The notes under the pieces were generated by a model, which did no database searches, had not been told where the DNA came from, and worked only from the letters and a program-made list of their open reading frames with translations. A DNA stretch of 64,000 nt from Ceriagrion tenellum (Eukaryota > Arthropoda > Insecta > Odonata > Coenagrionidae), in NCBI GenBank assembly GCA_963169105.1, contig OY720636.1, positions 132,589,233 through 132,653,232 of the forward strand, given 5' to 3'. Shown here piece after piece: positions 40,690 to 51,520 of the stretch. How positions within the stretch are numbered: position 1 is the stretch's first letter; the number at the start of each line of letters is the position of its first letter. A program made the position numbers and the translations under genes.

Positions 40690-41560
40690 AATGTCTTGAT
40701 TCCTTTATTTGATCATTTCTCCCGCTCCTCTCCACAAGTTCCGCTCCTTTCCCGCATCTGTCCTCCGGGCCACTTGTCAAACCTCAAATCTCTTTTCTCT
40801 CAACTTTTCCCCCTTCTCGCGCCATTCAACCATCCCAAGTCCCACCCTCCATCTCCCTATTCCCCCCTTTTTCGAGGCCCCATTTGATTCCCGTTCGTAA
40901 CCCACTCCACTTTCACCTTCCTATCCACCAAAAACGCTCCACACCCAACTCTCCTCGTGAACTCCTTCCGCCCATTCCTCTGCCGATGGAGGCCGAAATT
41001 TACTCCCACGCGTCTGCAAAAGAAACCTCATTTTTCCTGCCCCCTGCCCCCCCCTCCCCATTCCCAACTCCCCGTTTCTCACCGCAATTTACCACTAGCT
41101 TCTTCTTCCTCTCCATTCTCTCCCTCTCCTCTTTCCCCGAGGATTCAATGGACCACAGGGTAGACGACCGAAGTTGGGAAACCCCGACACGAGGGAAAAT
41201 GACAAATTCAACGAGGGTGAATAAGCTGTGTGTGAGGGTGGATGTGAAGGGATTGCGGAGTTCCTAGATTGGAATGGAGAGGGGGGGAGGGGTTAGAGAA
41301 GGGATGAATATAAGGAAAGGACTTATCCCCGTCCCCCGCCCTCTCGCTGGCTCGACGCGTATATTTCTAAGCAATAGAGGGTGAAGGATCTCGGGAAATT
41401 GGGCGCACCGGAGTAGTTTCGGCCGGAGTAGAGGTGAAGATGACGTGAATATTAACCCGCTCTCTTCCACATGGGCGTTGAATGGAGAGAGAGGATTGAC
41501 TGTGCCGCGGCGAATGGGCTTAAAGCATTCCCCAAGTGGAGGAGGAAGAAAAAAATCTAG
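40690..41560. other. Pyrimidine-rich then purine-rich GC block
   Basis: The plus strand is C/T-rich to about 41,140 and G/A-rich from about 41,150, with a G-run at about 41,281-41,287. Frames are Pro/Ser/Leu-rich by-products. Confidence 0.5.
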
Positions 41561-44099
41561 AGGATTACTGGAATTCAAAGAAGTTCACTCACCTTTACGA
41601 GCGAAGAATTTGACTGCAATAAAAATGAATTGTTGCCTTGTCATATACAACTTATAGTGAAATCCCTTGGGCCATTCGCTATAACCGTATTCGCTTCCTT
41701 GATAAATTCTGTGTTATCAGGGCGACAATGTGGGGCTGCGTGAGATCCAACTTCTCTGTGGACTAAGCGAAGCAAATGCAAACGTTGGGTTTTGAGGTAT
41801 TATTTCACGTCGATAGTTACATTTTATACTTCTGGAGATCTTTCACGTTGAGAATTACCTCATTCTTAAGGAAAGAATGTAGGATTCATTGGCTGAAATA
41901 ATTCAGAAAGTATCTGTGTCTAGAAAGTTCGTGCCGTTGGAACAATACATTAATGCATGGTCCTCGAACGCAGCTAGCAAAATGGCAAACCAATCCTTAC
42001 CGTTGGCCCAGAAGTCGGCATTTAAATACCATATTCATGCTATTATAAAGAACTATAAAATCGTGGAAGATAATATCATCGTACAATTACTATTACATTT
42101 TCATGATCACGAGAAAAAAATGTCCATTCTTGGCTTGGTTATAATTTTCGGAATCTGTAATTAGGGAAGATACATTGAGATTTATTTTATCTCAATGAGC
42201 GTGATTAAAAAAACCAATTCTTTTGTTTGCTGCCCGTTCGTGTTCTATTTTCACGTCTTTGATTAAGACGACTTCTTTAAGATTTTCGTGCAATTAATTT
42301 TAATTATTTTAAGTACCCACTTCTTTATCACATTATCTCTCTTGGTGTTCTCGAGAGCTAGACCTGTCTTATTTCCTCTAAGATGGCTATTTTTCCACCT
42401 GTAGTTGCTTATCATTATCATATTTGTCGGATTGAATGTTTAAATCTGTGTCTCACGGCTGTGTACGAATTAGTCCTCCATTATATTCACAAGGTGGAAA
42501 AGCCGTATGATTAGTCTCATTCCGCATTATATCTATGTAATTATTAGATATCTTTATACTGTAATCGCCTTGGTGTTTCCTTTCTTTATCAGCAATCATC
42601 GCCGGATTTCCATTTATCCATTCATTCCATGAGATATTTTTGTACCTTTTCGGCAATGGGTCTATAAATTGGCCGTGTTTCAGAGGATGAGCTTTTTAAA
42701 TGTTTTTGATAACGCCCTATTTTACTAATGTAACAAATATTTACCATTTTAAATATTGACCATTTTACAAGATATGGTCATATTATTCAAGGAAATGTAG
42801 ATATAAAAAACATTGAACAACGTATCCAATGGTAGTTAACAGGTAAAAAGTTACATTAATGCAGAGGAGCCGTAGTGCCAAAGTTAGTTTTCTTGAGAAA
42901 TTCTGAACAGGTGTTTTTCAGGACAACACAGAGAATATCAATTTGACGCTCGCTACATCTCTAGATACAACATATGCGATAAAATAATTGATACTTATTA
43001 CCGAACATAGTGGTAAAAAAATTTGTTTTTTCCAAGAAAAATAAGTGACTATAGTAAAACTGGAGCTCCGCATAAAACACTCCCATTATATACTTCACGA
43101 TTTCACCTCTGAAAAACATCTTTTTTTACCCCTTAAAATGGCTGGTGTCCTAACACCCAGTGCCACACGCCCATGCGATTGGTGGCTCACAGGTTTTTTT
43201 GTTGATGGAGATGTAGGTGAAGCAATTTTATGGTATATATATGTTTCTAGTCGTATATTCAACACCTTTTGATGATCTAATGCATGCTATTATCAAATTT
43301 ACCTTCATCTATTAAGTAGTTATGTTCATCTCGCGGTTGATCTTAAAGCGCGAGTGTAGATGTGCGTTGATTTACGTGAAATCATATTTTAGAATCATTT
43401 TAGTTGAAGAAATTAAAAAAGTGTTTATTCGTAAATTTTACCTTAATTTTAATACGTTTAATTCTAGCCACAACTGAGGATTCTTTTCTCAGCAGTATCT
43501 TTGGAAATTCTGGTAAAAATATATTGATTGAAAGGCCGCTAAGGTATTCTATACTGATGTGCTTTCATAGGGCTAATAACGTTCTTGATAGTAGTATTTT
43601 CATTATTTGGATTATAATTGCGTCTATATCATTTAAATTTCTATCACACAATAAAATTCATGCTTTTAACGGCCTCAATGTAATTTTAAAAAATTTATTA
43701 TACCCGCTAAAACTCGTTGTGGAATGAACTCCTCGTACAGTTACATTCCTCCGTCCTCGCATCACATTTGAGCCACCCGCTTTCTGACTTAAAACAATAA
43801 TAATTCAATAGATAGTGTTGCCATGCTGCCTAGAACACATTTGCGAGCGCAGTTCTGTCAATAAAATTACCAGAATTATCTTTCTCGGACGACGGCTGAA
43901 GAGTTTAATTTTCGTTTTAATTACTTCCGTCAAATTTTGATGTCCCTCGCCGCATTTTCCACGGTTTTTATTGCCATCAGGCTACAAAGATCATTCCGAT
44001 ACGAATCTTTAGAGCTCTCCAGCGTTTGGAATGATGTGGATGAACCCTGTAACTCACTCAATTATGTCTTTTTGACTCGCCTTTATTACCCCTGACGCC
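41561..44099. other. Anonymous AT-rich DNA
   Basis: Frames at 41,889-42,164 and 43,404-43,727 have ordinary amino-acid composition but no known motif or gene context. No gene called. Confidence 0.5.
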
Positions 44100-45050
44100 A
44101 TAATGCTGAAAACAAGGGCGGATAAATACGGATTAAAAAAACCCTCACTGTTGAAGGAAAAACTTCGAAGGCGCTCTTCCGCACTCTTTACTTTAATCCG
44201 AATGTCTCGTGTTCCTTCGATCACGTATTTCGTCGGCTGGGGATTTCAGACAGCATCCGGTTCCACAACTCCACATGTCTGTGAACAGCAAAGCTGCCAC
44301 GAAGGCGTGGATTTGGGAAGGCGATGGAAGCAGCGGGCGAGAGAGTAAAGACGGACGGACAGACAGACGGAAGAGATAGACGGGAAGGAGGCAGGGAGGT
44401 AGAAAAGGGGTGGCGGGGGATGAGGAAATTGAGTGGCATTCTGGGAAGAGGAATGGATGGGGGGGAGTTGTGCATGGGAGTATGTTGAGGGGGGGGGGCG
44501 AAGGATGGATTTTACGATTTGTCTCCCGCAGCACTAAAAAGGATCTCGTATCCGACTGCGTGCATTATTTAGCCCGGGCGAGATAAATGAAGATTATGCC
44601 GCCATTCCCGTATGCCTCGGTGCAGATGCCTGTACACCGTGGAGAGGAGTAGGTATGTATTATACGAGACCAATTGCAAGATGTGGAGGGGGAAGAGGGG
44701 CTCTTTTCTTCTCACCAAATACGGTTTCATTCTCCTCGTAAAACATTGTTGGTGCCGCTTCCTTAAACTTAACCTTCCCTTCACCGCGAGTCCTTGAGCT
44801 CCCGTGCCGTCTTACCACTACCCCTCCCCCTCCCCCCGCTCAGCCCCATGCATCTTCTTGCCACCTCCCTCTCTCCTTCCATCCACCTCCTCTCACCCCT
44901 CTACCTCGAAACGACTTCCCGTATCTGGAGTCATCTGCCGTTGCTTCACTCCGCAAATATTTCCTCCCCCCTTGCTCTATATAAACCAGCCTCCCTCCTC
45001 CCCTGAGTTTCTCCAGTCTTTAAATCTGAATTTGCCTTAGCAGGATGGTC
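44100..45050. other. Low-complexity GC block, purine arm then pyrimidine arm
   Basis: Purine-rich (GGA/GAC repeats, a 10-G run at about 44,488) to about 44,520 and C/T-rich from about 44,800 to 45,005, containing the TATATAAA sequence. Neither arm shows a credible coding frame. Confidence 0.5.
44978..44985 (+). promoter_or_regulatory. TATA-box-like sequence
   Basis: TATATAAA lies within a pyrimidine-rich GC block, with pyrimidine-rich sequence 25-40 bases downstream. No exon was found next to it, so its use as a promoter is speculative. Confidence 0.15.
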
Positions 45051-45599
45051 TGTAACTTGACTCACGAATTAAATGACCAATTCTGAAGGTAAATCTTCGC
45101 TATGATCCGTCTTCATTTGATACAGTCAATAAACCTAAAAGTATAGTTTTGCATGCCGTAAAAATTTCTCGAAGTTGAGTTTATCACGTCTATTTACAAT
45201 TTTCTTCAGCAAAAACAGATTCCATTTTTCAGTGAGCGTATTCATGATTCGAGCAAAAACAATATTAATTTTACTTGTTTTTCCCCTTGATTTAGGTAAA
45301 TCAATTTTTTTAAGCCTGAGGTAGCGAAAATCTCCTACTGGACATCTGTAAAAGTTGAATTAACTGTAAAATAATCTAACTAATTAAATCGGTACCTTGA
45401 GGAGCGTGAGTACTGCTGTTGAAGTTTTTGGCCTTAAATTCGTTTTCTTTCTATCATCTTGCCGTGCTTCTTTCTTTGTCTCTCAGGGACAGAGGATATT
45501 TATGTTTTATCGCGATAAAACCTCTGGAATTTTTCCTCAACGCTCGAGTTATCTCCGCCGTAATAATATTTTGAGATAATTCCTGCCTCTGTTCTACTT
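45051..45599. other. Anonymous DNA
   Basis: Nothing recognised. Confidence 0.5.
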
Positions 45600-46330
45600 C
45601 TTTCAAAGCGGAGTGAGAGGCGTCTGGTATCAGTGTATTATTTTTTTCTTCGCACGGACATTCTCTTCGCCCGCTCTCCATCCTTTCTCCCGCTCTCACC
45701 TCCCCCCCCCCCCGGCGTTTCCCACCCCACCCAACCCTCACCAACCCCCAACCCCCCATCAGTTGAAAGTCCCACTCCTACCCCGCCCCCGTCCATCCGT
45801 CTCCCATTTACTGTCCCATTGTCCTCATTTCACGGTGCATTGTATCCTCCTCCCGCCGCCCCTGTACTTTACTTTTGCATTGTCTTATTATTACTGTCTT
45901 CTACGACCGGACCGGGAGCATTAAGAGGCGATGCCTCTCGAAGCGTTGCCACAACCATACCCCTTCCACTCGCCCCTTTTAATATCATTTCTATGACTTC
46001 GTCTTGGGATTTTGTGTCTGCTGCCGGCGAAATGATATGTATTAGCGCTGCCGGCGCATTTGCAGTGACTGCAGTTATAGTGAAGCGGGAGGTCTTATCC
46101 CGGCTTACCATGCTGTGCACTTGATGTCCATCTCGTGCATCTTGATTATATGTGTATCGCCATCGCTCTGGGATGGCTTTCTCGGGAGAAGGAAGTGTGT
46201 TTTAACGGCGTTCTCTATCGCTGACGACTCTCCCAGCGCGGCCGCGTTGCTATTTAAAAAAATATCCCTCGCGTCTTCAAGCTATTTTTTTGGGCGCTTG
46301 TACGCCAGCATCGCTTGAATCTCGGTGTAC
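45600..46330. other. C-rich then mixed GC block
   Basis: Starts with C-rich sequence including a 14-C run (about 45,702). The 163-codon plus-strand frame is Pro/Ser-rich in its first half because of this tract and has no recognised domain. Confidence 0.45.
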
Positions 46331-46934
46331 TCCAAGTTTTTTGTTATGTCGGGTCTCCAATAATTCCAAAATCTCATGACTATACTATGGGGAAAAGGTT
46401 TTATGGTGACGAAGCACAAACCTCGTCAGCATATGAAAGACAAAGGAAGACGAACGGCGACATGACATCATGAGAAATACTTAGAGACAAAATACATCTT
46501 CATGGTTTTCATTCATGCCGTAGGTTCATTTGACGATGAATTAAAGCGATTTACAAGAAGCGGCTGTTGTAGTAGTAAAACTCAAACTCCTGAAGTGATG
46601 AAGTCCTATTTGGTTATGAAGGATTTTGCACTAAATCTTGTTTGGGACAATATAACCATCACCACTTCAAATAAAATTGATTTATCCCAATGAGGTTGAA
46701 TAGCATGTATAAATTTGTACGCTTTGTTTGAACTGTTCCAATTATCGATGAGCTCACTGAAGTTGTTTTTCGTTTTAGTTGAAGGAAATAACGATTCCGC
46801 ATGCGTCATAAAAGTCTCAATATTCAACTCTGAAGCAACCAAAATTGAATGAATACAAATATTATACATTTGAGGATGATTTCCAGTAAAATAAGGGTTA
46901 ATGGATAGCACTCACTTTAGTAAGTCTCACTTGC
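46331..46934. other. Anonymous AT-rich DNA next to the Penelope-like element
   Basis: A minus-strand frame at 46,606-46,911 (101 codons) has a protein-like composition but no recognised motif. It could be chance or an unidentified exon. Confidence 0.4.
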
Positions 46935-47147
46935 TGGTATTCCATCATTAAAAATAAAAGATGACAACTTTTACTAAAACCACTAGATTTATCAAAAAAT
47001 GACCCAGGTTTCAATGTGCATTCACATCATCTTCAGGTAAATGGAGGCCGATGTGCAGGCCTTATATAATAAACATTACCAGGTGGGGAGAGGGGGGGGA
47101 AGAGAAGACAATACAGGAGGAGGGTGGTCGCGGGAGGTTAGGGGGAG
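46935..47147 (-). mobile_element. 3' untranslated tail of the minus-strand Penelope-like element
   Basis: On the minus strand the nuclease stop is followed by a C/T-rich run (polypurine on the plus strand, 47,081-47,147). After it comes CCTGAAGATGATGTGAATGC and then a GAAACCTGGGTC stretch, the 'CTGAAGATGAT...GAAAC' pattern commonly found downstream of Penelope-like coding regions. A further stretch ends near TTTTTAATGATGG (about 46,942). The exact end and any target duplication could not be fixed. Confidence 0.6.
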
Positions 47148-47687
47148 CTAGGAGGACAAAGAGGAGGGGATTAAAGCTTTGAGAATGGGGGAATAGGCAG
47201 GGAGCATACATTCGTTACCAAGGAATTTGTCACAGTCAACCTGGTTGTTACAAATCTCTAGCTGTTCTAAAGAATTCGGCTTGCGTCTGTCATTTGTAAA
47301 ATGGAGAGGTGTCATGCTAAAATCACTTTTATGTCCGCGGGTTAAAAGATGTCTGGCGAAGTTGCTTCCGTTAAAATTAAAATTTCTAAAATCCCTTTTA
47401 TGCTCCATTTGTCTAATTTCAAAATTTCTACAGGCCTGTCCAACATACTGTCCACCACATTCATAAAATTTCATTATGTATACACTACTTAATTTCTGAG
47501 GTTCAATGGGGTCCTTGCAGTTCACTAACAGTTTTTTCACACTATATGGTGTTTTAAATGCCACTTTATAACGGTCCTTCGGAAACAATTGTGCCACTCG
47601 AGAGGAAATCTCCCCAAAGTAGGTAAATGAACGCCATTGTTGAACAGGGGGTTTAATTTTGTTGTTAATGAATAATGTTTTGTTGCT
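47148..47687 (-). pseudogene. Penelope-like retroelement, C-terminal GIY-YIG endonuclease fragment
   Basis: The frame is open for 179 codons on the minus strand, from just after a TAG (47,690-47,688) to the stop at 47,148. It starts inside the polyprotein: the segment FTYFGEISSRVAQLF and then KVAFKTPYSVKKLL match the linker between reverse transcriptase and endonuclease in Penelope-like elements. A GIY-YIG nuclease-like domain follows: SVYIMKFYECGGQYVGQ supplies the GIY/YIG strands, then RNFEIRQMEHKRDF and SNFARHLLTRGH. In intact elements this domain nicks DNA to prime reverse transcription. The Arg of the usual GRSF/GRNF helix is seen as CRNFEIR. The reverse transcriptase is absent upstream, so this is a 5'-truncated copy, which is common for these elements. 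The C-terminal frame itself is intact, so the insertion may be fairly young. Confidence 0.82.
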
Positions 47688-47690
47688 CTA

Positions 47691-48999
47691 AATGATATCC
47701 AATTGTCTTATTGAAAGTATTATGGACTTTTAGCTATCGCTCTATAGTTTTGAAAGGCAGACATATTAATACAAATTGTAAAAAAAAAAAATCGAATCGA
47801 TCTATAGATTCCGAGATATCAATTAATAACGGTTAGCCAATCGGTGAGTGTCCATTTAATATACGGGCGGAGTAGCGTGGAATTTGGAGTGGAGAGTGGG
47901 CTGAGAGAAATGTAGCGTGACGGATGCGTATCGGAACTCAGTTCGGGTGAGGAGGAAAGAGCCGTCGGAACTACTCCATTTTTCTTTGAATTTTGATTTA
48001 GAGCCATTGTTACATCCCATTCTCAACTCTCAATTCTATAGCTACGCCCATTTTGGTAAGTTGCTCTTACTTTAAAGAATTATGAACACATCTGTTTATG
48101 TTTCATGTTGTATATACTAACATTTTTATAAAATATATGGATTCCGTAAAAATATTATCAGGCGTAATCGTAGACAGTAAATATATCATACATTTTACTG
48201 TCTGCGATTCAGTTTTGTGTAGTTTCTTTGCACTGAGGAGAGAATGTGGCCATTCAATCTTACTTTACATGACGCAGTTTAGCGTCATCGTTACGGTTTG
48301 GGATTATAGAAGAAGTTGTACTTTATTTTATTCAATAATAAATGCGCAAGGAAGTAGGAGGTATGGTTGAACTTATAAACTATCGGGGACAAAATAAAAA
48401 AGAAGAGTAGTCACAACCTATGAAGGGTAGCATTTAATTAATTCTTAAAACACTTTTCGTCCGAGTGTTTTTGTGTGACATGCGTAGATAGTTAAATACT
48501 TTTTATATGATTTTTGCGTGAATGCTCAGAGCAAATTCATGTGGTCAATCAATAATGGTTTTCAATTATCATTACTGCCAATTTTTATTCCACTGGCGGA
48601 CATTTCATCCTAAGCTCATGACGATGCGTCTACGGATTTATCTTTCCTTCATTTACGCTTCAGCTTTGTATCTCTCGTCCCAGTCAGATATAATTTCTCG
48701 GGCAGAAGATGGATCGTTCTGTGATATAAGGAGGGAGGTAATGCTCGTAAATACAACTCATTCAATCGGTTGAACTCTTAAGATTTTTTTTGTTTCACAG
48801 CCATCCTCATGAATGCACGGGTTTCTCGTGATCAAGTCAAGAAGGAAATCAACCACATTTCCTGAGATGAATGTGTTGAGGATTTCATTGGTAAAATCCA
48901 TTTGCAATCTTTGCTGTTTGGACGCCACTCAACGTATACACCCGAGGAGCCTCTGGTGCGTTTCGAAAAGTCTCTTTAATTATTTTACTTTCTTCGTGC
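47691..48999. other. Anonymous AT-rich DNA
   Basis: Nothing recognised. Sequence next to 47,690 may be older Penelope-like sequence that has lost its frame. Confidence 0.45.
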
Positions 49000-49510
49000 T
49001 CGGATTGAAAAGCGAGAAAAAGAACGAGATAAGTGATCGCCGAGGCAGGCGTTGTGAAGTAGCTTCGGAAAAAAAGAAAGGGAGAAAAACGATCAGCGGG
49101 AATTCGGAGCAGGGGCTGGGAGATGAAGGATTTCAAGACTTGGGGTGAGGGGGGGATGGGGGCAGTGTTCTGCGAGCGGCCGAAAATTACGGGCCATCGG
49201 GGAAAGATCGATTCCCGAGTCTCACCACTGCTCGAGTTTGAAAGTGAAATCGAGGCGGTCACGCTATTCAACGTCTCGAGCGGCAAGGGAGAAGGGTGGG
49301 GAGGGGGTGGCCAATTTGCTGTCATTACGAACGGTTGAGTGCTAAATGCTTTCTCGTTGGAAAATGCGGTTAAGTCGATGGCGCACTCAAAGAGTTCTTT
49401 TTTGAACGCCTTGAGATGCAGAATTCGATTTGTACGCGATTTTTTTGCTGGAAACATCCATGACCTTCGCTCATGTAATCCAGCCGTTTGTTTGACCTCC
49501 ACCGCCTTCT
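49000..49510. other. GC-rich purine block
   Basis: G/A-rich on the plus strand. It overlaps the longest unassigned minus-strand open frame (48,885-49,502, 205 codons), which has no known domain. Confidence 0.45.
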
Positions 49511-49574
49511 TATAAGTACAGGGAATAACCTATTCTCATTTATGAACTCTTTGTCGTCTCCGTTATGCGTCGTT

Positions 49575-49578
49575 TTAA
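49575..49578. repeat. TTAA target-site duplication, left
   Basis: TTAA directly abuts the left terminal inverted repeat of the 930-bp element and matches the copy at 50,509-50,512. Confidence 0.85.
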
Positions 49579-50508
49579 CACTAGAACGACGGACCTAGCC
49601 ATTTTGGCTATTTTTGAAATTCGTTCCGTGGCTGTACCCATATATTAATTTTTTTAAAATTGCCCTTACGTGACTTTTCATACCTTTCGAAGATATACAC
49701 GTTTAAGAAGTTACATATCTGCCGTGCGTATTTCTTAGAAAATAATTAGGAACTTGCCTAGAACGACTAAGTTAGCCATTTAGGCTAAGACATTTTTACG
49801 GAAGACGTAATCGTGTTTTAGCGATTTAAATATTTTATTAACTGAGTAACAAGTACCAGAAAAGAAAAAAAACAAAAGACTGCTAAGACAACGATAAGCG
49901 TTTATTTATTTGGATATTATTTTTTTATTTTGCTCTTAATGCGCCTTTTCCAACTGGACTGGCCGACTGGTGATTTTTTTCTGAAGCGTTACTATTTCTT
50001 TACTTGTGTTTCTCATAACCAAAAATGTAGAATTAGTATTCTTGTTTCAGCTAATAAATCCAAGAAATCAATATTTTTGTACCTATCAACGGAATCGTTT
50101 TTCATGCTATCACCTACCAGCCCATATTCACCAGCAAGCCGATCAAATGGTCCTGCATCAAAGTCCACATCGCAGAAAAATCGTTAGTAACTTTTTGTGA
50201 CTTCATCCTTCAAAATAAAAGAGTTGACTCCTTTATGGCGACGCATTACGTGTAAGAGACTGAGCTGTCTGATTTTTCCGGGAATTATTACAAACTATTC
50301 TCAGAAATAGTTTTAAAAAAACAAATAGTTTTAAAGCTTCAGTTGCTAAAATATAAGAAATATCATTGTAAATGATCGAAAAAAGCAAATAACACTTTAT
50401 GATTTCGTTTTGGAAATTTTAATAACTCCCGCGATCTTAAAATCTCATAATAGCCAAAATGACTAAGTCCGTCGTTCTCGTCAGTGTCAAAGTTAAGTCG
50501 TTCTAGTG
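49579..50508. mobile_element. Non-autonomous piggyBac-type element (MITE) flanked by TTAA
   Basis: A 930-bp element with perfect 12-bp terminal inverted repeats (CACTAGAACGAC at 49,579-49,590 and GTCGTTCTAGTG at 50,497-50,508) is bounded on both sides by TTAA (49,575-49,578 and 50,509-50,512), the target-site duplication of the piggyBac superfamily. Inside the left end lies GACGGACCTAGCCATTTTGG. A near-copy in inverted orientation lies at about 50,452-50,477 and a direct near-copy at about 49,757-49,789. The interior is AT-rich and encodes no recognisable transposase; only short open segments occur on either strand, so mobility would have to come from a related autonomous element. The termini do not resemble the piggyBac relic at 57,894-61,078, so they are probably separate families. 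Confidence 0.88.
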
Positions 50509-50512
50509 TTAA
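50509..50512. repeat. TTAA target-site duplication, right
   Basis: TTAA directly abuts the right terminal inverted repeat. A second, internal TTAA occurs at 50,493-50,496, separated from the end by GTCGTTCTAGTG, which may mark an older or alternative end. Confidence 0.85.
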
Positions 50513-51022
50513 ATTTGACTCCACTAATCCCCTATTCCTTAACCCGCTGATTCACCCCAATGTATTTCCGTCTTCACTTGTTTTACTTTCCCCACCGCAT
50601 ATATAAGGACACATTATGCACGGATCTTTTATTTGTAAGAAAGTCACCTTTGCCATGAAAAAAAGTACTCTATATCATTCAATTTGGTGTATTGCATGTG
50701 GGAAGAAGTCACCCGCTTTCCGTGCTACCGCATCTCTTCACAATTTTGAAATCGTAACCTATCGAAAGACTTAACCAAAGGAAAGCCAGGACAGCCAAAC
50801 ATATATACAGGCAAAATTAGTGGCTCTAGCCGTAAGAGATTTTGAATTGAGTTTGGGTAAATCAAGCATCGATGAGCATGCACAGATACTGGAAATCTCT
50901 ATAGGGATCTTCTAGCCCTTTATCCCGCCTCTCTTACATGCATTACCTTCGCTTACCTCATAGTATTCTCATAACCGTTGTCACCGGGATCTGATAACCT
51001 AATCTTGTGAACCAACAAAAGT
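50513..51022. other. Anonymous DNA upstream of the plus-strand Penelope fragment
   Basis: May include degraded upstream parts of the retroelement (a LVNQQKFPTAG-like stretch just before the nuclease), but no reverse transcriptase motif could be read. Confidence 0.35.
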
Positions 51023-51355
51023 TCCCTACCGCTGGAATCACCTGACGTCTACTGCATCCCATGTGAAAGTAGAAATAATTACAATAGCGAAACGGCGCGC
51101 GCCGTAGAAAAGCACCTAAAGGACCATGAAAGGTACATCGGCCTCGTTCATACCGTAAAATCAGCCGGGGCAGAACACAGTCCGGAATATGGCCTCAGGG
51201 TTGACTTTGCCAGCACCAGAGGACTGTGAAACAACAAAATATTACTGGAACAGATTTTTGAATGTGGAAACCACGCTGGTTTACTGCTCAGCAACGCTTG
51301 GAAACTAGCTCTGAGAATTTCAAAATATAGGCCGGAAAGTGCTGCCCAATCATAG
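51023..51355 (+). pseudogene. Second Penelope-like GIY-YIG fragment, with stop codon
   Basis: A plus-strand frame reads LPLESPDVYCIPCE, then NSETARAVEKHLKDHERYIG, KSAGAEHSPEYGLRVDFASTR and, after a TGA at 51,227-51,229, ILLEQIFE...LLLSNAWKLAL until TAG at 51,353-51,355. This order (VYxIPC, Y-x-ET-R, KEHERYI, KSAxAEH, DFxSTR, then an aliphatic EAIEI-like helix and LSxAW) is that of Penelope-like GIY-YIG domains. The YIG tyrosine/glycine pair appears mutated (NYNSET), the following Arg of the motif is kept, and a stop splits the domain, so it is inactive. Upstream only faint traces remain and the reverse transcriptase is missing. It differs from the minus-strand copy at 47,148-47,687 and belongs to another lineage. 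Confidence 0.78.
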
Positions 51356-51520
51356 CCAACTTGTCCATAAATTGAAAGTATACACTTTTTATATTTTGGG
51401 AAAATTTATCCTGAAGACAATGGCAGACTACGTCATTAAATCGACATTGCAGTTCAACACCATCACTAGGCTGAAAACCCGAGGACTCTTCATACTATGC
51501 ATTAAGCGGGAGAGAAACTG
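51356..51520 (+). mobile_element. 3' tail of the plus-strand Penelope-like element
   Basis: The sequence after the nuclease contains CCTGAAGACAATGGCAGAC (about 51,411) and GGCTGAAAACCCGAGGACTC (about 51,470-51,489), recognisable as the characteristic 3' region of many Penelope-like elements. The end of the element lies near 51,500-51,520; no clear target duplication was found. Confidence 0.65.

Noticed and set aside
45633..46124. 163-codon plus-strand frame
   Set aside because: Its first half is a Pro/Ser/Thr-rich reading of a C-rich tract; no start or splice context and no recognised domain.
47030..47042. CTTCAGGTAAATGG as a second ratchet splice site
   Set aside because: Lacks a proper polypyrimidine run and lies inside the Penelope 3' tail.
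49930..50187. Coding gene inside the piggyBac-type MITE
   Set aside because: The plus-strand frame and the short minus-strand segments show no transposase motif; the element is treated as non-autonomous.
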